A stretch of 64,000 nt of DNA from Chrysoporthe austroafricana (GCA_001051155.2 JYIP02000006.1:3596001-3660000); one strand, 5' to 3'. Shown: positions 22,684 through 35,684, counted from the first letter of the stretch. The notes: generated by a model from the sequence alone, not told the origin. Made by a program: numbers and translations.

Positions 22684-23781
22684 TCAGCCAAGCTTCTTCT
22701 TCTCCAGCTCCAATACTAGTGGCATATTGACTCCTCCTGTTGGTACTTTACTCAGATCCGCCTCGTAACCTTCTGGTCCCTCAACATCCGGCCATGGACC
22801 CATCGGGGTGATTGCCCGCGGGTTAATATCGTAGTGGCTTTTGGTGTAGTTCTCTTTTATGTGCTTGAAATCCGTAGTCTCCCTGAAGCCGGGGACGTTC
22901 CAGTATAGGTTCTTCAACCAGTTGTTGATCTGCGGGTAGTCGTGTCGGATGGTGCCCAGATTGCACTTGAAGTGCTGCACGTAGACGGTATCGAACCTCA
23001 CGACGGTGGCGTACGCCCTGACATCCAGCTCCGTGAGCTGCTCGCCCAGGACGTACGGCCCGCCGCGCTCCGCGATGACCTTCTCCAGCCTGTTCAGCGC
23101 CGCGAACACCACGGGGACGTTCTCGTCGTAGCCCTCCTGCGTCGTGGCGAAGCCGGCCTTGTACACGCCCGAGTTGAGGTCGCGCTGCATCCAGACAGAC
23201 ATGGCGTCGATCTCGGCCCGCAGGTGCTCTGGGTACAGAGTCACGCCGGCCTTGTCCTCGGCGAGGAGGGGGTCGAACCCCGTCTGCAGGTCGCGCAGCA
23301 GCTCTGCCGACTCGTTGTTGATGATGGTGCTGGTCGCGGTATCCCAGAGGACAGGCACCGAGTACCGGCCTTTATACTCGGGGTCGGCCTTGAAGTAGAG
23401 CTCGTGCAGGTACTTGGCGCCGAACAGGGGGTCCGGCTCCGCGCCTGGGTACTCTATGTCGGAAGATGGGAACTGCCAGCCCGGCCAGCCGTTCTCGTCG
23501 CCTTTGGGATACGGCTTGACGACAGTGACGGGAATGATGTCCTGCAGCCCCTTGAGGTGACGCACGAGGTTGGCACGGTGGGCGAAAGGGCAGAAGAGGC
23601 CTGCAGACACTTAGATACGGCTTTCCTCTGGGTTCAACCAAGGCCAGATACCTATATAGAGTCGATAGCGGTTCTTCTCCGGCTGGAAGGGACCGTCAGG
23701 GCTGACCTTGCCATGCCATGACTGACTGGTGCCAGCGAGGTGCTCGGCGACTGTTGAGGGTGTCGGCCTTACGGATGTCAT
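22684..23781 (-). CDS. Glutathionyl-hydroquinone reductase-type GST (xi/omega class)
   Basis: Two exons, 23781-23652 and 23609-22684, give 351 residues. The junction creates RLYIVSAGLFCPFAHRANLV, whose CPFAHR motif holds the catalytic Cys50 of glutathionyl-hydroquinone reductases (the Ecm4/Gto and bacterial YqjG group). Further support comes from SVPVLWDTATSTIINNESAE, the glutathione-binding strand-turn of the thioredoxin fold, and an all-helical C-terminal domain with ELDVRAYATVVRFDTVY. These enzymes remove glutathione from glutathionyl-quinones, recycling quinols in the cytosol. Without the first exon the catalytic Cys would sit at the extreme N-terminus. The family call is strong; the substrate is inferred from the family. 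Confidence 0.9.
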
Positions 23782-25668
23782 ATTAATGCTGTCGTGTCAA
23801 ACCGGTCACTAAGCTCAGATGTTGTCATTCGAGCACGCGGAGGCCTTACAAGAAGTGCTGAGCCAGTACTGTTTTGTCTGCGTGTTCGTATTATACAGTA
23901 AATAAATGGTCATGGGACTCAGACAGTTCTATGGTTCCGACAGATCCGCAAATCCGTTGCCAGCTGCGTGCCAGCTGAAGCTAAGTTGACGCCATCGTTG
24001 ATGAACTGTTTTGGTTCATATTAGGGATGTGCATCAATCAAAACTGATTTCGATGCGTACAAAAACGACACGCTATGAAAACAGGTATGAGCAGTCTAAT
24101 GGGTATCCAAATAAATCTGTTACGGGTTGAAAGTGAAAGCGCCTGAAACGTATGTTGGTCATATGCTCACCGGGGTGGAATTTAAAGTGTAATGGTGCAT
24201 CTGTCTATATAGAAGTATTTCTCTTCTCCAAAGCAAGCATCATCTTTTCAGACATCCTGAGGCCAATGATCCTTCTAGGAGCGAACCATATTCCAATACC
24301 ATCATCAGAGGTGGCTTGGCAGAGAGAAACAGAGCACGCAACGTCAACACACCGATTCGACAGGCTCAATGTGAACTCTATCAATTGGAACAACAGCTCT
24401 GACGATGACTCTTGTAGGTTCTTAGCTCCAGCATGCGCTCTATAGAGCCGTCAGGACTCTATGGGAGCATATAGAGAAAGGCAATTCCTGAGCCACGGCT
24501 AGACAGCGGCGGTGTTTGCAACAAAGTTTTCACCCTCCACCGTAATTTGGATTTGTTTTGGAGGACAGAGCAAAGAATGAGCTACATCTTCTCGCCCGGG
24601 GTGTCCGTGTCCCATTCCCTGGTACTGCTGTAGCGAGCGGACTATCCGGAACCAAACTACGACCGCTTGCCATGATGTTGGTGGTACCGCCCCGTCGGGT
24701 GCCCGGTGTCCGCGATAACTCCGTTTCGGGATCGGCCAGACAGGCTCGGTGGAATTTATGAAGATGTGGAAAAGAGGGTGGGGGCTGGTTTCTCTTGTGT
24801 TTTGGGGGGGTTCTATCGAAGTCGGGGTGAGATAGGCCGATGTCATCCCTTGGGACAGCTCCATGTTTGATGACGCCCTTTTCCTGTCTGGACCAAGACA
24901 GCGCCACACAACTGCCCTGGGCCCCCCTTGCTTTCGACTTCTCTCGCATGATGGAAGGACCCCGACATTCATCATCGCCCATCGTCGCTTGCTCTGGCAG
25001 CTGTAACGGCGTCGCCGACCACCCGGCCGTCTCCTTCACCTCCACATGGTAAGTCATCACCACCGCAGACCCTTCCGCGTTCCCTCTCGCGTGACACACC
25101 TCGCCCTCCTCCCCAGCAGAAAAACCGCGCGGTGCTCGACCACCATGTAACTGGCGCTGTGAGGGTGAGTTTAGACAGCGTAAGCCAGTCGTGCAACCAT
25201 AGTAGGGGCTCCGTTAATAAAATCCGCAATAATCATCAAGGACCGGGGTGCTTGCTCCAATATATTGTCAATGGGGCACGCGTACCTCCGGGGGGGCACT
25301 CAGGGTTCATGAACTTGAGGAGCAGTGTTTGGTATCTTTAATTTCATTCTCATTCAAAGTCTGCATAGTGCATAGTACGTACGCAATCTTCGCGACAAGC
25401 TACGTCTTTCGGAGGTAAACGCTCATACAAGAGCGAACTATTTTGCAGGCGTGCTCATACATGCAATCAAAGATGCAAAATTTCCCACTGTTCGCCTATC
25501 CAAAAAATTGTCGTAAACCATGCTCATGAATCAAGCTAGCCACCCACGAAATATATCCATAGTGTGTGTGTTATTTTCAGGTAGCTGAAGAGTGCCCTCG
25601 GTCGCTATATTCGAGGGCAGGGTGAGAATAAATGCGGTGCGTGTAGCGGGTCCGTATCGGGATCAGGG
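23782..25668. other. Intergenic without a supported gene
   Basis: This 1.9-kb stretch is the upstream region of the GST gene and the 3' region of the Zn2Cys6 regulator. Frames such as 24975-24499 on the minus strand show no codon bias or motif. Confidence 0.55.
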
Positions 25669-27948
25669 CTACCGCAGTCCGCTGAAGTCTATTTCCGCTC
25701 CGACCGGCAACCCACTGCTCATCCCGAGAGAGCCCAGCGTGGCCATGTCCGAATTGGCCCTCTGAAGAGCTTGAAAGTCCCCTATCGTTCGTAATTGAGG
25801 GTTCTGAGGCATTGCGAAGCTGTTTGCTCGGGATGGCGCCTGCCTTTGCACCATGCTGTTCGTGCTCATGTCCTGGCCCAGACCATGTATGGAAAAGGGC
25901 ATGCCTTGGTTGAAAGACTGTCCAAAGTTCTGGTTCTGGTGATTCATTGCCATATTGGACGATTGTTCCATAGATGTGTGCATACCATTCTGGATGTGTT
26001 GACTTATAGTCGGCATGGGAGCTATCGGCGTGTGAGGTGGATGTTGCGAGTGTGGCGTTTGTGGAGGATTCGAGGTCGGGATCTGCAGGTTGTGTGACAC
26101 TGGTGTCGACTGGGTCATCTGGGTCATCATCACGTCGGATATGGGATTGAACGAGCTGTTCGGCAGGCCATGCGAGAATTCTGCCGCCGGTGACATGGGC
26201 GAGCTCACGAAAGGTGAGTTCATGTCGTTGCTTGAAGCACCGGTTTGCGAGCCGCTGGACTCAGGACTATACTTCTTCTCGAAACCGTCCAACATCGCGG
26301 GCGGTTGAGCCATCCCGGCGTTTCCGAAACCGTCGAATATGTCGACATTGCAAGCGGCGTTGTTGGCCACGCTGTCGGGGACATTCTGGAGCATCGGGTT
26401 GACGAGCTTTGGTAGAACCTCGTGGACCTTGCTCAGCAGGAGCGGGATGAAGCGGTGGTTACCATTTCGCAGCATCGAGAGGATATTCAAAAGGGGGTTG
26501 AGCTGCTCGCGAGGCCCTGGCGAGAAGGGATCGCGAGACGCAGGATGAATGGCCAGAACCTCTATCAGGGTGCAGGCAACCTCGAACACCTTGGTCAACT
26601 AGTCCTTCAAGTTAGCCCCTCGTCAGCAGTGCGATGAAATCCAAACAGAACGTACCAATGGCGTGGGCGCGATATCCGACCCCTGGAGGGATGATGTACC
26701 TGACAGCAGACTGCTGGACAGGCTGGCGGCGTACTGCCGGTACATCATGGCCTCATCACCATTCGCGCTGACATTGCCGTTGTTGATGCTGAGCTGCCAG
26801 TTCATCGTCTTGATCCACTGCTGATTGGTCCTGATATCAGCGAGTTGCGAATCGCCGTAGTTGAGGAACGATGGCAGAATATCTGCGAGCTGCTTCTGTA
26901 AGTTTTGAAGATGGGTAGTAGGCCAGTTGCTGCGGGTCCTGTTCCACGTGGACACGAAAGCATCGTCAAACGGCCGGAACAGGTTGACAAGGAGCAAAAA
27001 GTGATCAAGCTGGTGAGCATAAGGATCCGTAGGGTCGTCGGCTACAGTAGGCAAGTTGATAGTCGCCTGAAACGTCAGCGGCCTGTTGCGCTGTAGGGAG
27101 TACGCTCTAGAAAAGAAAGTAAGTTAGTCTCGGTTGGGCGCACGGCAAACAAGTAGGACCACCTACCTTTCCGTGACGAAGAGTAGCCAGTACAGCCGTC
27201 TCCTGCGAGAAGACTCTACCGGTTCCATCTGGGCGTAGATATCCTCTCTGTTCATGCCAACGATGTGCATCAGGGTCATCGCCTCTCGCAGGTGGAACCA
27301 GGCCTTGTCGTGCATGTCCAGGCCATGGTAGCAAGCAAACAGAAAGTAGCTGGTGGCGAAGGTATTCAAAGACGGCGACTCGGTGTAGTCGAAACTTTTC
27401 CTCACGCGGATGGTCTCCTCCATCAGCACGGTGCTCGACACGATGCTGGCCCCCGGCATGTTGTCCAAACCATAGGGGTCCCCTCCAGGAATCCCCATTC
27501 CCGGCTGGATGATCATGAAGGCGCACAACGAGGTGAGAAGACAGTACGTGTCCAGGTTCTGGTCCACGAAGGGCGTCTGTTGCTCCAGGCGCTGGCGGTT
27601 GAGGATGGGCATGTGCGAGTACATGTTGGCGAAGTAGAAGTCCAAGCATTCCCTCACCATGTCACCGGTCAGGAGGCCGGGCGTGGGCGCCAAGGACGGG
27701 GCGACCGGCGGTCCCGGGATCCCATTCAGACGGTTCTGCACCTGCGCAGACAGACTCTGCAGTTTCTGATCCTCGCGCAGGGCGCTGATGACCTTGGCCC
27801 TCGAGCCCTTGGGCCCCTTCTTCTGAGGCACCGCATTGTAGGTGCAATTTAGCGAAGCGGTGTTGCAATTCCGGCAGGGGTTGATCCCGTCGCACTTGAC
27901 CTTGCGGCGATGGCAGGCGTCGCAGGCCCTCTTCACCGCGCTCGTCAT
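25669..27948 (-). CDS. Zn2Cys6 transcription factor, possibly COL-26/BglR-like
   Basis: Three exons, 27948-27167, 27106-26656 and 26598-25669, give 720 residues. The binuclear zinc cluster has its six Cys at 9, 12, 19, 25, 28 and 35, followed by the basic linker VPQKKGPKGSRAKVI. The fungal-specific regulatory domain spans about 100-480 and contains RRRRLYWLLFVTERAYSLQR, rebuilt across the first intron. The C-terminal third is Gln/Asn/Pro/Met-rich, as in activation domains. The cluster plus linker resembles the COL-26/BglR/AmyR group that controls starch and glucose responses in Sordariomycetes; that assignment is my inference. It would act in the nucleus as a DNA-binding dimer or monomer. The unusually long upstream region may carry regulatory elements. 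Confidence 0.88.
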
Positions 27949-30900
27949 CGTGAACAGTTGAAGTCGAGCACGCTTCCCCTCTTCGTTCGGTAGTCTCGTG
28001 ATGGTGTCGCTATCCGCGGCCGGGTCGTGGTGGTGGTGTTTGTGGTGTGGTCAGTTCCACTGAGGCCCTAGAGGTCGCCGTGCCGCCGGGTCATCAAGAC
28101 ACACACACACTGCTTCCGCGATCTACCCTGTGAGACTGCAGCGTAATGGTTGCGTTTCACTAAGCGAAGTGTTGAGTGGGAGGGTGTGGTTGAAGTTGCG
28201 AATCGATATCCACGTGCAGAGGTGAAGCTGGGGTTGGTTCATGCAGTCTGGGGGAGGTCGCAATTGTAATCGGGCCGTTGGAGGTTCCAATGTTAATCGA
28301 ATCGCGGGGAAGAAGCAACGCCCAAATCCGGGGAAATGGCTCGCTTGTCTGCGCGTCCAGCCGCCGCTCGGACGAAATCGTGATTATGAAGAAAGAAAAG
28401 GAAAAAAAGGGACAAAAGGAGGGCGGTGTTGAAGCCTGGGTATCTAGAGAAGCTGTTTTATCGGAAGCCCTGGGAGGCGAACAAGGAAGAAAAAAAAATG
28501 CTACTGGTGCTCGCAAGGGAAGAATGGCGAGACAAATGTCCAGTCGAGTTGTCGAGTCGGGAGGGAACAGGCGGGTTGGGAGGATGAGTGGGCCAGCACC
28601 GGATGATGAGGAGGAGGAGAGCGCATGGGGGGGGAGTGTCTGGGGCGGATGAGGACCACTAAGAAGGGGGGAATCCGCCGGCTAAGGGGTGCTAAGCACG
28701 AAATAGAGGCAGGGCAGGGGGCCGGGGACAGGGGTAGGGGTAGGGGCCCTTGGGGCAAGTCGCCCCCGGCCCCAGCATGGGCGTAGGCCTGGAGTGGCCT
28801 GGCACGCCTGGCACGCCGCCTGGGACCCGGGGGCGCTGGGGGGATGATGGTGATGGTGGCACGGGTGGGTGGGCGCGCAAGTGCGGAGGAGACCGCCTCC
28901 TTGCTGCCACCGCTGCGCTGCTTGGGCGCTAGGGTCGGGCTGGGCTTAGCGCTGGACGGCCCACCGTCGTCAGGCCTGAAGTAAGCACGAGACTGCGAGG
29001 GAGCGTCCAGGGCTCCAGGGCTCGACGCTCCAGGATCTCCTCCCAGGTGCGCCATCCGCATGATTCAGATTCGATGCTCTGCCCTGCTGTTCCCACCATG
29101 ACGGTACTACCCCGTCCTTCATGTGCTAATAAGACGTACGGTACTACCACCACCGACGACCGATTGGGCACCCCGGACAAGGCATCGAAATTACCCTCCA
29201 GATTGCATGAAGTCTCGGGCATTGTCTGGCCGCCGCGGGCGGAGTCTCTCTTCGGGTGGCTTGCGATGGCACCTCGCGCGGTGTGGCTTACTGTGCATCA
29301 CCAACAGGCCATGTTGGGGGACACAAGAGCCTGTACGTCCGTAGACCGCAGGAGGCTCTGCTTTCTCTGTCTCTCGCTTCCCACCCCCACCCTCTCTCTC
29401 ATTATGATGATGATGACGACGGAGATGACGGTGACGGGCAGAGATTTCCAGCCTCGGCTGAATAAGAACCTCTGGACCGTCACTGTCCCTCAGCCCCAGC
29501 TGTCGGCTGAGCCTCCGAGGGACCGTATACGGCGTGACTGCGCATGCCTGATCTCGTGTGGGCTCCTCCAACGTGTGCACTCACTCTCCTGCCCTGTTTT
29601 ACTGCAGGCCGGGCCAGATCAGCCTTTCCTGCCCTTGGCTCCCACGCTCCTTGCCCCTGCCCTCGGGGGCGCGGCGGAGGGCTTTTCCCCATCCAGGGAG
29701 CCTCCCTGCCTCGATCGTGTCGAGCGTCCTCCAGATGCTTCCCCCATGCCATGCTGCATAGCACGGCGGCCAGCCCTGGTGCTAAAGATAGATGTTTCAT
29801 CTGTGTTACCGTACGTGCGATCGCAGAGCCGATCGAGAGGCCCTCGCGCCTCTGGTAATCTCTCTGCCTTCGCACGGGCTGAGGGCTGGTGGCAGTGATC
29901 GTCCTGGCCTCATCTTGCAGCTGTCAGTGGTCCACCGAGCGATCGTAACGTTGTATCCAGATTTGCTCTGTGTACCACCACACTCAGCGCTGCTGGGTGC
30001 TGTGCAGGTGGTAATAGCAAGTCACAGCAGCGGGCACACGCGCGCATGCAGTACCTGCGGAGTACTGGGTACTGGGAGTTACCGAGGCGCCTGGGGTGCA
30101 CTAACAGGCCAGGGTGTGCCGCGCGGCGTCTTCCGGTGCGGCATCAGCGCTGGCCTGCTAAGAGGGAGAACACGCCGCGCCGGGTACGACTTCCCGAAGC
30201 GGTATGCCCCCCACCGGGAGCTCCAGGCCTACTAAGTGGCCATTGGCCGCCAGCCATGCGCCAGCCATGCCCCTCCGAGGGCCCCATCTGCTCGTCGTCC
30301 CCTCGTCATCCCACTCCCCGTTCCCAGTCCCCATTCGTATTTTCCCACCGCCGCCCCAGTTGAGTGATGGCATGACACAGCATGGCGTTCGACATCAGTG
30401 GTGAATCTCGTGACCGTCTTCTCATGAGCACCTGCACGCTCGCTCTGCGGGACGCGCAGCACCCGCCGCTGCCTCACGCGTCACGACGGGGGGCTCTCGA
30501 CGGGCCAGCCGCCTACGTCCGCCCGAGACCCACCCGCGGGTGAACGCTCTGCCCATCGCTGCCCGCCACTTGAGTCAAGTGCGCGCGCGCGCCAAAAACC
30601 GCGACAGCCGGGTGCCGGCTTTGGTACCGGATTCGAACGTCGGTCGCCGCAACATCTCGGCCTCGGCTGGGATCCCACCACCCGCTAGCTGAATCCCTCC
30701 CGAGGTTCACCCCTCGTCCCCCAGCCGGGGGTCCCCCTCTTCGTCACGCGAGGCATCACTTAGCATACGCGAGGCGCGGACCGCCACCTGCTCTGCCTCC
30801 AGGTGAAGACGTGTGGCCGGCTGGCTGGCCCCTGAGGCTGACCGGCCGGATCGACAGAGGGCACAGTCGCTGGCTGTTCCTGCCTGCGTCTTCTCACGAG

Positions 30901-32527
30901 GGGAGGAGAAGGCTCTGAGGTTGTGACGCCAGCTGACGCCAGGAGCCGAAAGGAATCGGCAACGCCCTGCGAGCCTGCCAAATCCCTCCCGCCTCCGCGC
31001 CTCGGGTGGGACGTGCCTCGGGAGGCAGAGACACGGGGTGGCTTGCTTCGAGCCCCTCACCGTCACCGACGGCATCCGGCAGCTGACCTCCCGATCTTGT
31101 GCCATGCGGTGGCCATCGCATCCCGTGCGGTTGGGACGGCTTCAACAACAGCCATTCGAAGACGAAGGCGCATCAGCGTCGAGCGTCGTCAGACGTGCCA
31201 GCCCGTCGCATTCAATCAGGCCAGCCACCATGCTAGTGCGGCGTTGACCCATGGTCACCCTTGGTCCGCAGGCCTTCCACGAGGCTTCCAAAGCTTCTTC
31301 CCTTGCCGCTAGGCAGGGCCCCTAACGAAATGACGGGTGGTCGACATCCATCATCCATCCTGAATCATTTACTGCCACGTAATAGCATAGGTGCGACTCT
31401 CGCGAGGCCGACGCGGTTGCGCTTCCAGCCATCCGGATGATCTGCTCGTCGTGTCAGGCCATGGCCTTCCAATCTCAGAAGGACCGCTCCGATGTAACTC
31501 GGGTCAAGACAGCCGTGATAGGTGGATGAAACCAAGAGCAAACAATGCCGGGAATTACATGACACAGGTAAGCTTCAGCCAGATCTTGACAGAGAAACCA
31601 TCTCCACACCCTACGGTAGTAACAGGGCCCACACGACGAGTTAGATGGGCAAAAACATCAATCTCCCGCAAGGAAGTCGATGCAAAGTCTCAAAGTCACG
31701 GCAACTCCTTTGCTTACCTAAGACTCGCCGCATCGTCACTTGACGCTTACCCAACACACAGCCCCTGCAGCCGTGCCATCCAATACTGCATCACGGCTGG
31801 CCTCAGCAGGCTGTCGCTCCTTTTCTGACTCTCGTCCTTCTCTCGTCCATCTGCTGCAGAGACCCAATTTGGATGAGCTGCTTCGAGACAAACGCCACGA
31901 CCGAGAATAAGGACTTGATTTTACCAAAAGCCCAATCAATTACTTGCTACTGCTCTCGATCTCAGCATCGAAGTCTACAATCGAGATCGGAATACGACCG
32001 TACCGCGCATGCATATAATTTCAAGACGTTTAAAAGACCTTTTCATTTATACGTCTTCTAGCTTGAAAGACCGTCTGAAAATTTAAGTGTAGCGTAAACC
32101 GGATAAACATGAAGAGGTTTTTGAGGCAAAAAGGCGATCCTGAAATACGATCCGGTCCTCAAAAATCAAGAACTCATTCAACTTCAACAGTCCATTTTAA
32201 CCATGATACGTAGCTCCTTTCGTCACATATTACGAATTTGAAAAGTAACTTCAGTCTTTAAGGGGGAGGGGGATGAAGGGTTTTTACGACACTAGATCTT
32301 TCTTTAATTCTTCGTACTTTCTTTATAATTATTTGATCTACGTCTCGCCCAAATCTTCAGACGGTGATTGAAATAACATTGCATGCGCCGTAAGTACTCG
32401 GTATATTATTTCTACCGTTTCTAGAATTACATCATCACCAGGATCTCACGGCTTATGCCTTTGTCGTCACGGTCCTCCAGAGCCGTCACTGCTGTCCTTC
32501 TCTTGGTCACTATTTCGATATAGCAAG
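27949..32527. other. Gene-poor region upstream of the Zn2Cys6 regulator
   Basis: This 4.6-kb stretch is GC-rich to about 31.3 kb and then turns AT-rich. It contains CA and GAT microsatellite-like tracts (near 28103-28112 and 29404-29437), a purine-rich block near 28380-28500, and a GTACTGG tandem near 30060-30075. Open frames of up to 283 codons occur, for example 29047-29898, but they overlap on both strands, are low-complexity and have no motif. I read it as a long 5' untranslated and regulatory region for the transcription factor plus non-coding DNA. Confidence 0.5.
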
Positions 32528-33628
32528 ATGTGGCAGCGTAATAGGGTGTCACATAATACGGACCTCACCTGCTCTGGCCAGTGGAGACCCCCCCCCATCC
32601 CAATTGCCCTCGAAGAGCGCGCCCTTACCCCCCTGAAGGTCACGTCGCGAAGGAGACGCGACCGGTACAGCCTTGCCATATCTACCATCACGCCGGGCGA
32701 TCAGAGGCCTTGCCAGGAGAAGAGCGCCCAGTATCAAGATCCATCATATATAGCACTACTCGGCACCAAGGGCAGCTTCACGGGCAGGTCAGAACCAGAC
32801 ATTACGAGCGAGAGCAAGACGCTCCGAAAAGACCTGCTCTAGAGGGAGCAGACGCCTCTCGAAAACTCACTCTTTCGCGACGACATCTTTGAGTCAACCT
32901 ACCAGAAGGCCTATAATAAAAACGAAAGTCGGGCTATCCAAGATATTTCTCGACTTATTATCCCTTTCGCGAAGAGTTTTGCCGGCGCCGGGCATCTGAA
33001 GATCCTGAACGAGAGCGTCAACGAAGGCTAGAATAATTCAATTTCTCCGACCGGAATACGTCCGCAGCCGGACTACTCTGTTAGGTTTCAGGAAAAGGTA
33101 TTCACCAGCGAACAGCTCGAAAAGCTGGCACCACTCATCAGCAATTTTACCGCTGGTGACGAGCCCTTGTATATGGCTACATAATACTACATGTATTTCC
33201 ACTCTTGACCTACGGAGGTGAAATGCAACACTACAACACTAGACGTTGCGGACCGCCAGAATGCCCATAGCATGACTTCGGCGGCTCGAAGTGTCATCGA
33301 GCTCTTCCGCCTCGCCAACCGCGAGAACGAGCTCTACCGTCAGATCCTCGACTTTTCCGCCTCGCACAATCACGAAATATGCTGGATCTTTGGCTGCTAT
33401 CTGATTATCGAAGGAAACTATACACAGTATTATCGCTATCTCATCCGCGGTTTCGGCATTACTGACCCAGATGGCAAAGAGAACTGGACAGCATATAGGT
33501 TTATCAACAATGTCTATGACATATGAGGGTCGATCCAGTCCAAAAAGGTATGCTCGGCCATCGCCCAGTTGCCATTGAAACCGGATTTCGACGTCTCGGA
33601 ACGTTCAGCGTCAACCAGACTGAAATAG
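32528..33628 (+). pseudogene. DUF7924-type fungal protein, inactivated by in-frame stops
   Basis: One reading frame carries a recognisable protein across about 1.1 kb but is broken by stops at 32840-32842, 33029-33031, 33182-33184, 33206-33208 and 33524-33526, with a final stop at 33626-33628. No frameshift is needed. Family landmarks in order are LLGTKGSFTGRSEPDITSES, ENSLFRDDIFESTYQK, AIQDISRLIIPFAKS, a Trp-lacking NEG-stop-NNS, EVKCNTTTLDVADRQNAHSM, and GKENWTAYRFINNVYDI. They match the PD-(D/E)XK-like DUF7924 family that is multicopy in many fungi, as I remember it. Several stops fall where the family has Trp, as expected from G-to-A change. The first 170 bases or so may not belong to the original gene. 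Confidence 0.75.
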
Positions 33629-34657
33629 AAAATGGCAGCCCTAGTTTTATAGGTCTCTGACTAGAACCCGTAGAGCCCTGACAGAACCGCTAAACTCCAG
33701 AACACTAGCTAGCTGCTTACGGACGCGAGAAGCACGGCATCAGCAGGCGGCCACCCGAGTCGACGTCCACAAAGGACGAATCGAAATGCCCGTGTTTTAC
33801 ACTGTTCGGTGCTCATCATTATTCTCCGCACCGGGGGGGTGGAATACGCCACGGTCGCAGAGTTCCGATCTTAAGTATGCAGGTGGTTAACGGTCGCCCC
33901 CGAAAGCCAGACTTGTCCGAGCTCCTGATAGCCCCTTTGCTGATGACAACTTCACCGGCGGCCCCCTCACCCTTCGGCTCTCAGAAAATTTCACCGCGTA
34001 GACCTGCCCGCTCCCACTCCTAGAAAGCGAAACCCTCCATCCACGAAGAAATGTACCCGAGGTCATGACGATGTTCCCGGGTGGGACTAGGCACCCTCCG
34101 GACGGCCGTGTCCGCACGCCTCCTCCTAATAGCCTTTCCTAGGATCCGGGGTTGATTGCCCCCCTCTCCCCGGGATGAAACATGGGGCGGATGCGATGTC
34201 ACGTTCCCCGGACGGGAGAACCGGACGGAGGCCGAGAAGAGGAGTGGGTCCCGCCCGGGGCGGCTGATGCTGCGGCTTGGGGGGTGTGGATCGCGGAGTC
34301 CTGCGGAGGGCCACGTGGGCGTGGCGATGGGGCGAGTGGATGCCGTCCGCCTTCTTGGCTGCTGGCGATGGTTCACACGTTCCGGGGAGGCAGCTGGCGA
34401 CATTATGTGTGGGAAGATGGACCGCAGCGTGCCCCATTCATTGCACTGGGCCAAGCTTCTTGCAACGTCGAATCGATTCTAAGATAGCTCGCGGTCCAGG
34501 TAATATACTTAGTTGCCTGAAAACACCGAAGCCCTGTCCCTAGACCATATGGATATAGCGGGCAAGAAGAATCCCAGCCCGCTCCGCCGCTAAACGCCAG
34601 ACACCCGCTGATCAACCCTTATATCGCAAAACCGTCCTCCCCCTCCCGACTCCGCCT
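33629..34657. other. Intergenic without a supported gene
   Basis: The stretch after the pseudogene is mixed, then GC-rich. Overlapping plus and minus frames near 34020-34490 conflict with each other and show no motif. Confidence 0.5.
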
Positions 34658-35684
34658 TCACCACTTGTGCTTCTTCGGCAGATACCTGACCGAGGGGGCG
34701 CAGTTGTTCGCATCCCCGTGGGCGCCGTAGTCCTGCGCCGGCACGAACTGGCCGGTCTGGAGGCTGCCCTGCACGAAGTACACGTACCAGGCCTCGTGGA
34801 GCTCGTCGCGGCCGTGGCCGCCGCACCGCAACACGACCCGGCCGCCGCTGAAGCGCTCGAGCGCGGCGCGCACGTCGGCGAGCGAGTAGCGGCGCGCGGC
34901 GTCGGGCTCGATGCCCGCCCGCGCCAGGGCGGTGTACGTGTCGAGCGTCCGGAACAGGCCCGTCGCGCGCGTGAAGTAGTCGACCACCTCCTGGCCCGGG
35001 GCGTGAGCGGCGTAGCAGGCGGGCGCGAGGGTATTGATGCAGGTTGCGTGCTTGTTGTACTCGTGCATCCACAATTTCGAGTTGGGGCCGCGGTCCGCGA
35101 GCCAGTACCGGTCCATGAACGCGAGCAGGTCGGACTGGTTGTAGGCGGAGAGGACGGAGGTGATGTCAGTGAACGTGGGCGACATGCCGCAGTAGGTGTT
35201 GTAGGTGCCGTCGCAGAGGTCGGGCCTGCGCAGGGGGGCGGGCGTGTCAGTCACCGAAGCCATGCTATCTTCCACAGGGAGGGGGGCATCAAGGAAAGGG
35301 GACCTACCAGAGCCCGTGCAGGGTCCAGTCCTCCTCAGCACCGCCGGCATGGACCTCGCGATCCCAGAACTGGGTCAGCAGGATCCTGCCGCCGGGGGCG
35401 ATGAAGCAGCACGACTGGTCGCCGGCGACCGGCGTGCTGTTATGGCAGCTGAGGGGCCCATCGATGGGGCACGAGGGCGCGCCACTGAGGGGCTCGTACG
35501 TGACGGCGGCGGCGGCGCCATCGCCCGCCGGGCTGCCGCTGCCGCTGGGGTGCGAGAGGAGCTGGCCGACGCCCTGCAGGCCGGAGCTGACGGACGGCTG
35601 GAAGGGGTTCGGTATGTCCTGCAGGACGGGAATCTGCGAGAGGAGGTTGCTGGCGTAGGCCAGCACCGAGCGGAGGGAGGGCAT
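34658..35684 (-). CDS. Ribonuclease T2
   Basis: Two exons, 35684-35308 and 35225-34658, give 314 residues. The intron lies inside the first active-site block and splicing rebuilds WTLHGLWPDLCDG, with catalytic His123; the second block is HEYNKHATC with His180, Glu181, Lys184 and His185. Paired Cys residues (SCPIDGPLSCHN, SCCF, LCDGTYNTYCG, HATC) fit the disulfide pattern of secreted RNase T2. The enzyme cuts single-stranded RNA through a 2',3'-cyclic phosphate and normally acts outside the cell or in the vacuole. The N-terminus (MPSLRSVLAYASNLLSQ) is a weak signal peptide, so an upstream exon or different start is possible. An N-terminal extension of about 60 residues precedes the core. Confidence 0.9.

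Noticed and set aside
22942..23721. 259-codon plus-strand frame
   Set aside because: It is antisense to the GST gene and has no ATG-supported domain.
29047..29898. 283-codon plus-strand frame in the gene-poor region
   Set aside because: There is no domain, codon use is mixed, and runs such as MMMMTTE come from a GAT microsatellite; opposite-strand frames of similar length exist in the same place.
30600..30660. T-arm-like TTCGAA near 30632 as a minus-strand tRNA
   Set aside because: The flanking bases do not form the T stem or an acceptor stem.
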